Assembly (NCBI RefSeq): GCF_047160095.1 | Contig: NZ_AP038785.1 | Coordinates: forward strand, 62,001 to 126,000 | DNA length: 64,000 bases | Origin: Rodentibacter abscessus | Lineage (GTDB): Bacteria; Pseudomonadota; Gammaproteobacteria; Enterobacterales; Pasteurellaceae | Direction: 5' to 3' | Part shown: positions 32,808 through 42,040 of the stretch, piece by piece | How positions within the stretch are numbered: the first letter of the stretch is position 1 | Layout: each line of letters starts with the position of its first letter | Notes under the pieces: generated by a model | Told to the model about the DNA's origin: nothing | The model's input: only the letters and a program-made list of their open reading frames with translations | The model's database searches: none | Program-made: the position numbers and the translations under genes

Positions 32808-33704
32808 ATGGATTATTTAGACAGACTCACTCATTTGGCACAAGTACGCGGTGAAATTAATATTCACTGTCTTTTTCAGGGTGAATGGCAGATCAACTAT
32901 GAAGAAAAGCATAATGACAAAGGCATTTTTCATTTAATTGAAGAAGGCGAGTGTTGGCTGACATTCGGTGAAAAGACCTTTCATTTGAAGGCCGGTGATA
33001 TATTTTTTCTTCCGCAAAGTCGACCGCACTTGATGAGTAATTTGGAGGAAGGGCAGCCTTCCGTTCCTTTAAAAAAGGAACAACAAGGAATTTTTCAAAT
33101 TCATCAAATCGGGCGGGGTACACCGAACTTTAAAATGTTTTGCGGTGCATTTTATTATCAGAAAAATGCCCTATTGATAGAATCATTGCCGACTTATTTA
33201 CATTTGAATTTATGCGATACGCCGATCCATCCTTTGGTTCAATTATTTTTACAGGAAGCCCAGAAACAAGAAAGCGGCACGCAATCGGTGATTGATGCGC
33301 TGGCAAATGTATTATTTATTTACATTTTACGTGATGTGATTTCTCGCAGTGTGATTGATAAAGGCGTATTGTATGCATTACAAGATAAACGTCTTAACTC
33401 GGTGGTAGTGCAGTTATTACAATCACCGGCGAAGCAATGGCATATTGAACAACTTGCTAAGCTGGCGACGATGTCGCGTGCAAATTTTATTCGTGTGTTT
33501 CAGCAACAATTAGGAATGTCTCCCGGTAAGTTTCTTACAAAAGTGCGGTTAGATTTAGCAGCGTTTTTGTTAAAGCAATCGCAACAGTCAATACTGGCTA
33601 TTGCGTTGGAAGTGGGCTATCAATCGGAAGCGCATTTTAGTAAAGCCTTTAAGAATGTTTATCAGCTCTCCCCAAGTCAGTATCGGAAATTGTCTTCTCT
33701 ATAA
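32808..33704 (+). CDS. AraC-family transcriptional regulator, cupin type
   Basis: 298 residues. The N-terminal cupin (EGECWLTFGEKTFHLKAGDI, FFLPQSRPHLM) belongs to the cupin_6/AraC_binding_2 type. The C-terminal pair of helix-turn-helix motifs reads WHIEQLAKLATMSRANFIRV and ILAIALEVGYQSEAHFSKAF, then PSQYRK. It likely controls the divergent AhpD-like gene and perhaps the ABC exporter gene downstream. The effector is unknown. Confidence 0.88.
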   Translation: MDYLDRLTHLAQVRGEINIHCLFQGEWQINYEEKHNDKGIFHLIEEGECWLTFGEKTFHLKAGDIFFLPQSRPHLMSNLEEGQPSVPLKKEQQGIFQIHQIGRGTPNFKMFCGAFYYQKNALLIESLPTYLHLNLCDTPIHPLVQLFLQEAQKQESGTQSVIDALANVLFIYILRDVISRSVIDKGVLYALQDKRLNSVVVQLLQSPAKQWHIEQLAKLATMSRANFIRVFQQQLGMSPGKFLTKVRLDLAAFLLKQSQQSILAIALEVGYQSEAHFSKAFKNVYQLSPSQYRKLSSL

Positions 33705-33742
33705 ATTGTAAAATTTTTGCGTTATAATAACAGGCGTTTTAG

Positions 33743-33770
33743 AAGGCAACTTTACGTTGCCTTTTGTTTT
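33743..33770 (+). terminator. Terminator between the AraC regulator and the ABC exporter
   Basis: AAGGCAAC-TTTAC-GTTGCCTT followed by TTGTTTTT. It ends 12 bases before the exporter start, and a TATAAT (33723-33728) lies just upstream, so it could instead be a leader hairpin. Confidence 0.6.
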
Positions 33771-33782
33771 TAAGGAAATACT

Positions 33783-35627
33783 ATGTTTAACAAAATTTTT
33801 TCGTGGTTTGAAAACCGTTTAAATCCGTATCCGGAAAGCAATCCGATCACGCCGGAAAAAGGTTTGTTTCGTTTTATTTGGTCTAGTATCGACGGTATGA
33901 AAGGCTGGATTTTCTTGCTGGCGATCTTAACTGTCGGTACGGGAGTAATGGAAGCGTTGTTGTTCCAATTTATGGGGTTACTCGTTGATTGGCTAGGCAC
34001 TTACACGCCCGCAACCTTATGGCAGGAGAAAGGGCATTTATTGCTGGGAATGGCAGCATTGCTTGTGTTAAGTATTGTATGGTCTTTTATTGGGGTAAAT
34101 GTTCGTTTACAAACTTTGCAAGGTGTATTCCCTATGCGTTTACGCTGGAATTTTCACCGTTTAATGCTGGGCCAAAGTTTAAGCTTTTATCAAGATGAAT
34201 TTGCCGGTCGGGTTTCCGCTAAAGTAATGCAAACGGCACTTGCCGTGCGTGATACCGTAATGACGATTGCGGATATGTTGGTTTACGTAGCGGTATATTT
34301 TATTACTTCAGGTCTTGTGTTGGCGGCATTGGATGCGTGGTTCTTATTACCATTTGGTGTTTGGATTGTATTGTTCGTCATCATTTTAAAATTATTAATT
34401 CCACGTTTAGCCAAAACGGCGGAACGCCAAGCGGATGCCCGTTCATTGATGACAGGGCGTATTACAGATGCCTATTCAAACATTGCAACCGTAAAATTAT
34501 TCTCCCATGGTGCACGTGAAGCCTCCTACGCAAAACGTTCTATGGAAGAATTTATGGTTACCGTGCATGCACAGATGCGTTTGGCAAGTTCGCTTGATAC
34601 GTTAACTTATGCCTCTAATATTTTTCTGACGTTAAGCACGGCAATATTAGGCGTGATTTTATGGCAACAAGGGCAAACCAGTGTGGGGGCGATTGCCACG
34701 GCTACGGCAATGGCATTACGGGTGAACGGGCTTTCTCGCTGGATTATGTGGGAATCCGCCCGTTTATTTGAAAATATTGGTACGGTAAATGACGGTATGA
34801 ATACGCTCACGAAACCGCACACCATTGTGGATAAACCGAATAGTACACCGCTACAGGTGAAGCAAGGTGAAATTAAATTTAATGATATTACTTTTGCCTA
34901 TGATCCGACAAAGCCTTTATTGAGTCATTTTAACCTCACCATTAAACCGGGGGAAAAAGTCGGATTAATCGGGCGTTCCGGTGCGGGAAAATCCACGATT
35001 GTAAATTTATTGCTCCGTTTTTACGAAGCCCAGCAGGGAGCTATTACTATTGACGGGCAAAATGTATTGGATGTGCAACAAGAAAGTTTACGCCGTCAAA
35101 TCGGTTTGGTGACACAAGATACCTCGTTACTACACCGTTCCGTACGTGAAAATATTATTTATGGTCGCCCGAATGCGACTGAAGAAGAAATGAAACAGGC
35201 GGCAGAGCGGGCTGAAGCGGCGGATTTCATTCCGTTCTTGCGTGATGAGCAAGGCCGACAAGGTTATGAGGCGCATGTCGGTGAACGCGGTGTGAAACTT
35301 TCCGGCGGTCAACGTCAACGTATCGCTATTGCCCGTGTAATGTTGAAAGATGCGCCGATCCTATTACTTGATGAAGCCACAAGTGCATTGGATTCGGAAG
35401 TGGAAGTTGCGATTCAAGAAAGTTTGGACAAAATGATGGAGAACAAAACGGTTATTGCGATTGCACACCGTTTATCAACCATTGCCGCAATGGATCGCTT
35501 AATTGTATTGGATAAAGGTCAAATTGTTGAACAAGGCTCGCACGCCGAGTTACTTGAACAAAACGGACTTTATGCCAAACTTTGGAAACACCAAAGCGGT
35601 GGTTTCCTAAGCCAGCATGATGATTAG
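33783..35627 (+). CDS. ABC transporter with fused membrane and ATPase domains (multidrug/lipid exporter type)
   Basis: 614 residues: an N-terminal six-helix exporter domain, then a nucleotide-binding domain. Walker A GRSGAGKST, Q-loop LVTQDTSL, signature LSGGQRQRIAIARVM, Walker B ILLLDEATSALDSE and switch His in AIAHRLST are all intact. It would act as a homodimer in the inner membrane. The substrate cannot be read from sequence. It follows the AraC regulator, as in H. influenzae, and may be part of the same stress-response locus. Confidence 0.9.
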   Translation: MFNKIFSWFENRLNPYPESNPITPEKGLFRFIWSSIDGMKGWIFLLAILTVGTGVMEALLFQFMGLLVDWLGTYTPATLWQEKGHLLLGMAALLVLSIVWSFIGVNVRLQTLQGVFPMRLRWNFHRLMLGQSLSFYQDEFAGRVSAKVMQTALAVRDTVMTIADMLVYVAVYFITSGLVLAALDAWFLLPFGVWIVLFVIILKLLIPRLAKTAERQADARSLMTGRITDAYSNIATVKLFSHGAREASYAKRSMEEFMVTVHAQMRLASSLDTLTYASNIFLTLSTAILGVILWQQGQTSVGAIATATAMALRVNGLSRWIMWESARLFENIGTVNDGMNTLTKPHTIVDKPNSTPLQVKQGEIKFNDITFAYDPTKPLLSHFNLTIKPGEKVGLIGRSGAGKSTIVNLLLRFYEAQQGAITIDGQNVLDVQQESLRRQIGLVTQDTSLLHRSVRENIIYGRPNATEEEMKQAAERAEAADFIPFLRDEQGRQGYEAHVGERGVKLSGGQRQRIAIARVMLKDAPILLLDEATSALDSEVEVAIQESLDKMMENKTVIAIAHRLSTIAAMDRLIVLDKGQIVEQGSHAELLEQNGLYAKLWKHQSGGFLSQHDD

Positions 35628-35640
35628 AAAATAGGCACAA

Positions 35641-35674
35641 AAATGACCGCACTTTCGTTGAAGTGCGGTCATTT
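35641..35674. terminator. Perfect inverted uptake-signal terminator
   Basis: AAATGACCGCACTT (35641-35654) pairs perfectly with AAGTGCGGTCATTT (35661-35674), loop TCGTTG. It separates the convergent ABC exporter and yfcZ genes. Confidence 0.85.
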
Positions 35675-35686
35675 CCATATTTGTTT

Positions 35687-35974
35687 TTAACGATTTGCTA
35701 ATTCAAAAATCATTGCTTCCGCTTGACAGCTGAAGGTGAAGCTTGCTTTTAGTTGCACCCCGTCTTCCATGGATATAATTTCACTAACGATTTCGCAAGG
35801 TTCACTTTCTGTTTTGCGGGCTTTTTCGGTTAAACGGGCGAGAGCCTGTTCCGCCTCTGTTCGGTTGTGATAAATTTGATCTACGTTTACGGTACAATCC
35901 GAACCGTCAATAATTGTGCCTACATCTACACAACTACAGGTAAGGGATTCTTCCGCTTTGCATTTTACCGTCAT
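35687..35974 (-). CDS. yfcZ: YfcZ/YiiS family protein
   Basis: 95 residues, cysteine-rich start KAEESLTCSCVDVGTIIDGS DCTVNV, then the conserved NRTEAEQALARLTEKARKTE SEPCEI and a C-terminal FTFSCQAEAMIFELANR. It matches E. coli YfcZ (DUF406), whose function is not established. In E. coli it is also next to fadL, and here it is divergent from fadL, so the association is old. Start ATG follows AAGGATAAAAT. Confidence 0.85.
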   Translation of the reverse strand: MTVKCKAEESLTCSCVDVGTIIDGSDCTVNVDQIYHNRTEAEQALARLTEKARKTESEPCEIVSEIISMEDGVQLKASFTFSCQAEAMIFELANR

Positions 35975-36061
35975 ATTTTATCCTTATTTTGAAATTAATC
36001 CGGTGGCATTTTACCACTTTTAAAAACGCATTGAAAATTAACCGCACTTTAAATTCTTCCC

Positions 36062-36078
36062 ACTGGTCGGAACTCATT
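36062..36078. promoter_or_regulatory. Candidate FadR operator upstream of fadL
   Basis: ACTGGTCGGAACTCATT resembles the FadR site of E. coli fadL (AGCTGGTCCGACCTAT) and the general ACTGGTCNGA half. It is about 95 bases before the fadL ATG in the yfcZ-fadL gap, which fits acyl-CoA-responsive control. Confidence 0.5.
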
Positions 36079-36171
36079 AAAAATAAACAAAATAAATTTG
36101 CACTCTAGCACATGGAGTTTTAGAATCTTGTGTCTTTTTATTATTTCCATATAAATAACAAGGGTTTCCCA

Positions 36172-37542
36172 ATGAAAAAATTTAACCAATCTTTATTAGC
36201 GGTTGCAATGTTACTTACAGCCGGTGGGGCAAATGCCGCAGCATTCCAATTATCGGAAGTTTCTACATCCGGCTTAGGTCGGGCTTATGCCGGTGAGGCG
36301 GCAATGGCGGATAATGCGTCAGTCGTGGCGACGAACCCTGCATTGATGAGTATGTTTAAAACCAATCAATTCTCTGTCGGCGGTGTTTATGTGGATTCTA
36401 AGATTAATATGAGCGGTCCTGTTACGGTTAGTGCATTTGGTCGTACTCTTGCTCAGGGTTCTGCTTCCCAAAAGAGCGTTGTGCCGGGATCATTTATTCC
36501 GAATATGTATTTTGTTGCACCGATTAACGATAAATTTGCGGTGGGTGCGGGAATGAACGTAAACTTCGGCTTAAAAAGCGAATATGACAACAACTATGAT
36601 GCGGGTGTTTTTGGCGGTAAAACCGATTTAACCGCAATTAATCTTAACTTAAGCGGTTCATATCGTGTTACTCAAGGTTTAAGTGCAGGTGTTGGTTTGA
36701 ATGCCGTTTATGCGAAAGCAGAAATCGAACGCCGTGCGGGTATTTTAAGTACCGCGGTTAAAAATGCTGCGCCTTTAGTTCCGTCTTTAGTTGCTGCCGG
36801 ACGGATTTCTCCAAATGCAGCGCAGTCTTTATCAAGACTTCAAGGTATGGGGAAAGATACCGTTTTAACGCATTTACGTGATCGAAACGCATGGGGGTTC
36901 GGTTGGAATGCAGGTTTGTTATATGAGTTTAATGAACGTAATCGTATCGGTGTAGCATATCATTCAAAAATCGATATCGATTTTAACGATCGCTATGCCG
37001 TGAGCGCACCACGTGCAATTGCGGGAGCGCCGGCAGGGGAAGGTAACTTAACGTTGCATTTACCGGATTATTTGGAAGTCTCCGGTTTTCACCGGTTAAC
37101 GGATCGCTTTGCAATGCACTATAGCTATAAATATACGCACTGGAGCCGCCTAAAATCGTTACATGCGACTTATAACACCGGTGAATTAGCTTTCCATAAA
37201 GATGAAAATTACCGTAGTAATTCCCGTATCGCACTTGGTGCGACTTATGATGTAAACGATCAACTCACCTTACGTGCAGGTATTGCTTATGACGAGGCTG
37301 CCGCGACATTAAATCACGCAAGTGCCTCAATCCCTGATACTGATCGTACTTGGTATAGTTTTGGTGCAACCTATAAAGTTACTCCGAATCTTTCTGTTGA
37401 TTTAGGCTATGCTTACTTAAAAGGCAAAAAAATCCAATTTAAAGAATCACAAGATGTTCGTGGTATTGCGAAAATTGAAGCGGATTACACCTCTAAAGCA
37501 AGTGCTAGTCTTTACGGTTTAAACCTAAATTATAGTTTCTAA
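36172..37542 (+). CDS. fadL: Long-chain fatty acid outer-membrane transporter FadL
   Basis: FadL takes up long-chain fatty acids through a 14-strand barrel with an N-terminal hatch. I choose ATG 36172, which has AAGG upstream and begins a signal peptide (MKKFNQSLLAVAMLLTAGGA NA); the frame is open to a GTG 14 codons earlier, but that would disrupt the signal. The mature start AAFQLSEVSTSGLGRAYAGE A and the NPALM kink are family signatures, and the protein ends in ASASLYGLNLNYSF with a terminal Phe. 456 residues compared with 446 in E. coli. Confidence 0.93.
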   Translation: MKKFNQSLLAVAMLLTAGGANAAAFQLSEVSTSGLGRAYAGEAAMADNASVVATNPALMSMFKTNQFSVGGVYVDSKINMSGPVTVSAFGRTLAQGSASQKSVVPGSFIPNMYFVAPINDKFAVGAGMNVNFGLKSEYDNNYDAGVFGGKTDLTAINLNLSGSYRVTQGLSAGVGLNAVYAKAEIERRAGILSTAVKNAAPLVPSLVAAGRISPNAAQSLSRLQGMGKDTVLTHLRDRNAWGFGWNAGLLYEFNERNRIGVAYHSKIDIDFNDRYAVSAPRAIAGAPAGEGNLTLHLPDYLEVSGFHRLTDRFAMHYSYKYTHWSRLKSLHATYNTGELAFHKDENYRSNSRIALGATYDVNDQLTLRAGIAYDEAAATLNHASASIPDTDRTWYSFGATYKVTPNLSVDLGYAYLKGKKIQFKESQDVRGIAKIEADYTSKASASLYGLNLNYSF

Positions 37543-37566
37543 TTTGTAAAAAAAATTTAGCATAAT

Positions 37567-37600
37567 AAAAGCACAGACTTGCATAAAGTTTGTGCTTTTT
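37567..37600 (+). terminator. fadL terminator
   Basis: AAAAGCACAGACTT pairs with AAGTTTGTGCTTTT (one G-T pair), followed by TT. Confidence 0.8.
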
Positions 37601-37647
37601 TGTAGAATGAGATCCATCTCATCATTTCACAAACGCAAAAACTTCGG

Positions 37648-37851
37648 TATTAATACTCGCACAAATCATCGTAGGGTTCGTTAGGCGAAGCCGTAACGCA
37701 CCAATTAATGGGGTTTTATGATGAAATGGATTGTTGGGGCGTATTGCATACGCCCTGATAAGCCCTCTTACGAAATTGGGCGTATGCAATACGCCCCTAC
37801 CCCCGATAAATATTGGATATAAACTTCTCTTTGTGCTACTGATACATAACA
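37648..37851 (+). repeat. MITE-like repeat, copy F, with a nested 20-bp palindrome
   Basis: Left end TATTAATACTCGCACAAATC (37648-37667) and right end GTGCTACTGATACATAACA (to 37851). The left hairpin is kept, but the right one is replaced by GGGGCGTATTGCATACGCCC (37736-37755) and its exact reverse complement at 37778-37797. CCCCGATAAATATTGGATAT after it is shared with copies A, E and G. Confidence 0.75.
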
Positions 37852-37870
37852 CTGAAAAACGTAGAAAAAA

Positions 37871-38410
37871 ATGACCGCACTTTATTACACTTATTATCCT
37901 TCACCGGTCGGACAACTTTTAATTTTGTCCGATGGTGAATACATCACACATATTGATTTTGAAAAAGAGCAATACGCACCGAATCCGGCTTGGCAAGAAA
38001 AAAACGATCTGCCTTTGTTTCAAAAAGTGCGGTTAGCTTTTGATCGCTATTTTAACGGTGAACCCGAGACTTTCTCGGATATTCCTTTAAAAGCGGAGGG
38101 AACGCCTTTTCAGAAAGCGATTTGGCAAGCATTGTGCCAAGTTCCTTATGGAGAGATGTCGAGTTATGGTGAGTTGGCAAAAATAATCAATAATCCTAAA
38201 GCCGTGCGTGCCGTAGGGGGTGCAGTGGGCAGTAATCCGATTAGCATTATCATTCCTTGCCATCGTATTCTCGGTAAAGATAAAACCTTGACCGGATTTG
38301 GTGGCGGATTAGCCGCCAAACGTTTTTTACTGCAATTAGAAAATATTCCTTATATTGATAAGGGAAGTGAATACACCAGACCCCGCTTTTTCAAAAAATA
38401 TAACGAATGA
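37871..38410 (+). CDS. ogt: Methylated-DNA--protein-cysteine methyltransferase
   Basis: Ogt transfers alkyl groups from O6-alkylguanine to itself. The 179 residues have the helix-turn-helix region (GEMSSYGELAKIINNPKAVR) and the acceptor motif IIIPCHRILG with Cys130. The start codon lies inside an uptake signal: ATGACCGCACTT codes Met-Thr-Ala-Leu. The stop overlaps mutH by four bases (ATGA), coupling direct repair with mismatch repair in one transcript. Confidence 0.95.
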   Translation: MTALYYTYYPSPVGQLLILSDGEYITHIDFEKEQYAPNPAWQEKNDLPLFQKVRLAFDRYFNGEPETFSDIPLKAEGTPFQKAIWQALCQVPYGEMSSYGELAKIINNPKAVRAVGGAVGSNPISIIIPCHRILGKDKTLTGFGGGLAAKRFLLQLENIPYIDKGSEYTRPRFFKKYNE

Positions 38411-39087
38411 TTTCTCAAACTCAAACACCGCCAAGCACATTATCACAACTCCTTCAACGGGCGCAACGGATAGCCGGTTTAACTTTTGGTGAGCTTGCAG
38501 ACGAACTGAATATCTCTGTTCCGCCAAATTTAAAACGGAATAAAGGTTGGGTTGGAATGTTATTAGAAACCGCATTGGGGGCAACCGCCGGCAGTAAAGC
38601 CGAGCAAGATTTTGTTCACCTTGGTGTCGAGCTGAAAACCTTGCCTGTAAATGAACAGGGTTTTCCACTAGAGACGACCTTTGTTAGTCTTGCTCCGTTA
38701 GTACAGAATTCCGGTGTGCAATGGGAAACTTCTCATGTTCGCCATAAATTATCTTGTGTACTTTGGATTCCTATTGAAGGCAGTCGCAGTATTGCGTTGC
38801 GTGAACGCCATATCGGTGCGCCGATTTTGTGGCGACCGACTCCACAGCAAGAACATCAATTAAAACAAGATTGGGAAGAGTTGATGGAATACATCACGCT
38901 TGGGCGGCTTGATCAAATTACCGCAAGAATCGGCGAAGTGATGCAGTTAAGACCAAAAGGGGCAAACGCTAAAGCAATCACAAAAGGGATTGGAAAACGT
39001 GGTGAAACGGTGGAAACGTTACCCTTAGGTTTTTATTTAAGGAAAGAGTTTACCGCAGGTATTTTGAGGGATTTTTTAGGGGCTTAG
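38407..39087 (+). CDS. mutH: DNA mismatch repair endonuclease MutH
   Basis: MutH nicks the unmethylated strand at hemimethylated GATC after activation by MutL. The 226 residues match E. coli (229). The catalytic DX(n)EXK triad is Asp68, Glu75 and Lys77 in DFVHLGVELKTLP; KGWVGMLLETALGATAGSKA precedes it. Its presence implies Dam methylation in this organism. Coupled to ogt by a four-base overlap. Confidence 0.96.
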   Translation: MISQTQTPPSTLSQLLQRAQRIAGLTFGELADELNISVPPNLKRNKGWVGMLLETALGATAGSKAEQDFVHLGVELKTLPVNEQGFPLETTFVSLAPLVQNSGVQWETSHVRHKLSCVLWIPIEGSRSIALRERHIGAPILWRPTPQQEHQLKQDWEELMEYITLGRLDQITARIGEVMQLRPKGANAKAITKGIGKRGETVETLPLGFYLRKEFTAGILRDFLGA

Positions 39088-39130
39088 CTTATATACCGCC
39101 TATACCGAATTAAAGGCTCGGAGGAAAAAT

Positions 39131-39155
39131 AAAAAGGCTTCCGAAAAGAAGCCCT
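39131..39155 (-). terminator. Terminator of the MarC-family gene
   Basis: Minus strand GGGCTTC-TTTTCG-GAAGCC followed by TTTTTATTT. The mutH and marC transcripts converge here. Confidence 0.7.
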
Positions 39156-39164
39156 ATTAAAAAT

Positions 39165-39782
39165 TTACACAACCTGCGTAAAGAAATTTTTTAATCCCAC
39201 CAATACATTATTTACGGCAACTGTTGCCAAAATCAATCCCATCACACGACTAATAATCGCCGCGCCGGAATTGCCAATGAAATGTTGAATTCGATTTGCG
39301 GCAAGCAACAGAATGTAGGTAATCAATAACACCGCCAACATAATTCCGGCAGTAATAAATTGTTCGCTGAAATTAAAACGGTGATTATCCGTTAAAAGCA
39401 CGATTGCCATCATCGCACCCGGTGAGGCAATAGAAGGAACGGCAAGGGGGTAAACGGCAATTTCCGTCACATTAGCACGCATTTTTATTTCTTGATCGGG
39501 TTTGCTTTCACCGAAAATCATTGTTAAAGCAAACAAGAAAAGCACTAACCCACCTGCAATTTGGAAGGCTGGTAAAGGCACTTGCATTGCTTCAAAAAGA
39601 ATTTGCCCACCGATTAAAAAGAAAAGTAAAATTCCGGCGGAAATAATCACTGCATTGCGTGCGATTTTACGGCGTTCTTCAAGGGAGAATCCAATTGTTT
39701 TGGAAAGGTAAACGGGAATTGAGCCAATAGGATCAATGACTGCCCAAAGTACGACAAACTGAACAATAAAAGAATCAAACAT
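39165..39782 (-). CDS. MarC family integral membrane protein
   Basis: 205 residues with six hydrophobic segments: an inner-membrane protein of the MarC/YhgN (UPF0056) family. WAVIDPIGSIPVYLSKT at the start and VYPLAVPSIASPGAMMAIVL in the middle carry the duplicated DP(I/L)G/SPGA motifs. Despite the old name, no antibiotic role is established; the transported substrate is unknown. Start ATG has AAGGAAAGCGA upstream. Confidence 0.88.
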   Translation of the reverse strand: MFDSFIVQFVVLWAVIDPIGSIPVYLSKTIGFSLEERRKIARNAVIISAGILLFFLIGGQILFEAMQVPLPAFQIAGGLVLFLFALTMIFGESKPDQEIKMRANVTEIAVYPLAVPSIASPGAMMAIVLLTDNHRFNFSEQFITAGIMLAVLLITYILLLAANRIQHFIGNSGAAIISRVMGLILATVAVNNVLVGLKNFFTQVV

Positions 39783-39877
39783 TCGCTTTCCTTTTTATAT
39801 GATGAAAATAATGAGGGGCATTTTATCAAATAAATGGAGCAAAGTGCGGGAGGAACAGAATATTTTGCGCTATTTTT

Positions 39878-41158
39878 TTAGTGTTCAAAAACTTGAAAAA
39901 AACCGACCGCACTTTGCAGCGTATCTCCATAAAAAATTAGCGGAATTCGCTGCCGCTGCCAAGGAGGAACGCCTAATTCTTGCCATACTTTTTTGATTTC
40001 TTCTCTTGGGCGTTTGGGGTGGTATTTGATTTTACCTGAATAAGAAAAACGAATTTGAATAGGTTGCGTTGTTGGGAGTAATTCAACGGAATATTGCTGC
40101 CAATGGAAAATAAATGTTTTCTCGGTACGTTCTAGACGAAGTGTACCCAAATTATCAGGCAGTGTAATATGAGTCTCATTCAGTTCAAGGTGAATTTGCG
40201 TTAAATCGGCAAAGTTATCCGTAAGGTATAAGCGGGATTGATAACGACGAACCACGTTTTCATCAAGATGAAATTGCGGATTAGCCCCTTCTTTCGACAA
40301 GATAACATCTTGAATAAGTTGTTCAAGTTGACGTTTGGTCGGCATTTCACAATCATTTTCAGCCAACCACATACGCAAAAGTGCGGTCTGTTTTGCACGG
40401 GAATATCGAACAAAATGATGGAGGTTAAATTCGGTTTGCGTTTGGCAGTGTTTACTGAAGGTTTCTCGTAGCAATTCGTCGATCAATTGTTGTTGTTCAA
40501 AACAATGTTGTGCAGAACGTTGGACGACCCGATCAAAATAAGCCCAACGCTGTCGTAGTGTCGGCAAAATCAGGTTGCGTAAAAAATTGCGATCATAACG
40601 GTTGTCATTATTGCTTTCGTCATTAACCCAAACCAGATTTTCAATTTGAGCATAATTTTCTAATTGTTCACGGGTAAAATTCAGTAAGGGGCGGAAAATG
40701 TTCATACCGAACACTTCACTGTGCGTTTGCATTGCTCCCAAGCCCTGTAAACCGCTACCGCGTTTAAGGGCAAGAAAAAAAGTTTCCGTTTGATCGTTTA
40801 GGTGATGTGCGGTTGCCAGTAGTTCATCAGCTTGAAGGTGTCGGCGAATGGCGTTATAACGTGCTTCACGTGCGCCGGCTTCAATGCCGTTGCAACGATC
40901 GATTTGAACATATTCGATAATGAGCGAAATCTCAAATTTATCACATAACCGTTGGCAATGCTTTGCCCAGCTGTCCGCATTTGGACTTAAACCGTGATGA
41001 ATATGAATTGCTCGCAGATGAAAGTGCGGTTGTTTTTCACGGTATTTTGCAAATAGTGAGAGAAGTACGGTGGAATCCAAACCACCGCTCAAGGCGATAA
41101 GGCAACCTTGCGCAGTGATTTGTTTTAGCTGTTGTTCAAAACTTGAGAAAAGATCCAT
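39878..41158 (-). CDS. tilS: tRNA(Ile)-lysidine synthetase
   Basis: TilS attaches lysine to C34 of tRNA-Ile2, converting its CAU anticodon from reading AUG to AUA. The 426 residues have the PP-loop ALSGGLDST (22-30), HIHHGLSPNADSW, the middle segment NFTREQLENYAQI and NDESNNDNRYDRNFLRN, and a C-terminal tRNA-binding domain (KYHPKRPREEIKKVWQELGV PPW). Its substrate tRNA is encoded at 26779-26855. The start overlaps the pdxY stop by one base (TAATG). Confidence 0.95.
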   Translation of the reverse strand: MDLFSSFEQQLKQITAQGCLIALSGGLDSTVLLSLFAKYREKQPHFHLRAIHIHHGLSPNADSWAKHCQRLCDKFEISLIIEYVQIDRCNGIEAGAREARYNAIRRHLQADELLATAHHLNDQTETFFLALKRGSGLQGLGAMQTHSEVFGMNIFRPLLNFTREQLENYAQIENLVWVNDESNNDNRYDRNFLRNLILPTLRQRWAYFDRVVQRSAQHCFEQQQLIDELLRETFSKHCQTQTEFNLHHFVRYSRAKQTALLRMWLAENDCEMPTKRQLEQLIQDVILSKEGANPQFHLDENVVRRYQSRLYLTDNFADLTQIHLELNETHITLPDNLGTLRLERTEKTFIFHWQQYSVELLPTTQPIQIRFSYSGKIKYHPKRPREEIKKVWQELGVPPWQRQRIPLIFYGDTLQSAVGFFQVFEH

Positions 41159-42024
41159 TAAGCAATTTTTTCAGCTTTATACTGTGCCGTTGGATTTAAG
41201 ATCTCAAAACGTGCGGCAATTGTTTGTAACTCATAGGAGTTGAGATCAAAGGTCATTTTCATCACACCGGCGACTTCGTTATTCATTGCTTCAAATGCTT
41301 CTACATCCGATTTACCATTGAGTAAATTCGCTAAGAAAGTACCGGCGATTAAATCGCCTACGCCTACGGGTTCAAAGTTGAATTGATAAAGCGGACGGCT
41401 TAAATGCCAAATACCTTCCGATGTCCCCATAATGATTTCAAAGGTATCCGGATCATTAATTTTGCCGACTTTGCCTAAGTGTTTTACTAAGACTTTTTTC
41501 ACGCCTTTGTCGAGTAATGCACGCACGGCTTTAAGTACATCGTCAAAGTTGTTAATCGGAAAATCGCTCAGTTGGCGTAGTTCATGGAGGTTTGGCGTCA
41601 TAATATCGGCCACAGGAATTGCTTTTTCTATCAAGGCCTCGCGAACGCCGTTTGCGACTACGCAGACTTTTTCCGGGTTAGGCATAACCGGATCACATAA
41701 GTAGAGCGCATTAGGATTGCGCTTTTTGATTTGTTCTAAGGCATAGATGATTTGATCGACTTGTTCTGCTGAGCCGAGATAGCCGGAAAGTAGCGCATCA
41801 CATTCTTGTAATTTTTCGATATTGTCTAAGCCGGTGACGATTTCACGGATTTGTTCTTGTGGAATCACCATTCCCGTCCATTTGCCGTATTGTGTGTGGT
41901 TAGAGAATTGCACGGTGTTGAGCGCCCAAACATCCACGCCTAATAATTGCATTGGGAATGTGGCGGATTTATTTCCGGCAAAGCCGTATACGACGTGAGA
42001 TTGGATAGAAAGTACGTTTTTCAT
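41158..42024 (-). CDS. pdxY: Pyridoxal kinase
   Basis: PdxY phosphorylates pyridoxal in the vitamin B6 salvage pathway. The 288 residues belong to the ribokinase-like PfkB/ThiD fold: MKNVLSIQSHVVYGFAGNKS at the start, LCDPVMPN in the middle and GVGDLIAGTFLANLL with the catalytic Asp near 220. It overlaps tilS, so the two are cotranscribed. MITE copy G lies just upstream. Confidence 0.94.
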   Translation of the reverse strand: MKNVLSIQSHVVYGFAGNKSATFPMQLLGVDVWALNTVQFSNHTQYGKWTGMVIPQEQIREIVTGLDNIEKLQECDALLSGYLGSAEQVDQIIYALEQIKKRNPNALYLCDPVMPNPEKVCVVANGVREALIEKAIPVADIMTPNLHELRQLSDFPINNFDDVLKAVRALLDKGVKKVLVKHLGKVGKINDPDTFEIIMGTSEGIWHLSRPLYQFNFEPVGVGDLIAGTFLANLLNGKSDVEAFEAMNNEVAGVMKMTFDLNSYELQTIAARFEILNPTAQYKAEKIA

Positions 42025-42040
42025 GTTTGTATCCTTTTCT

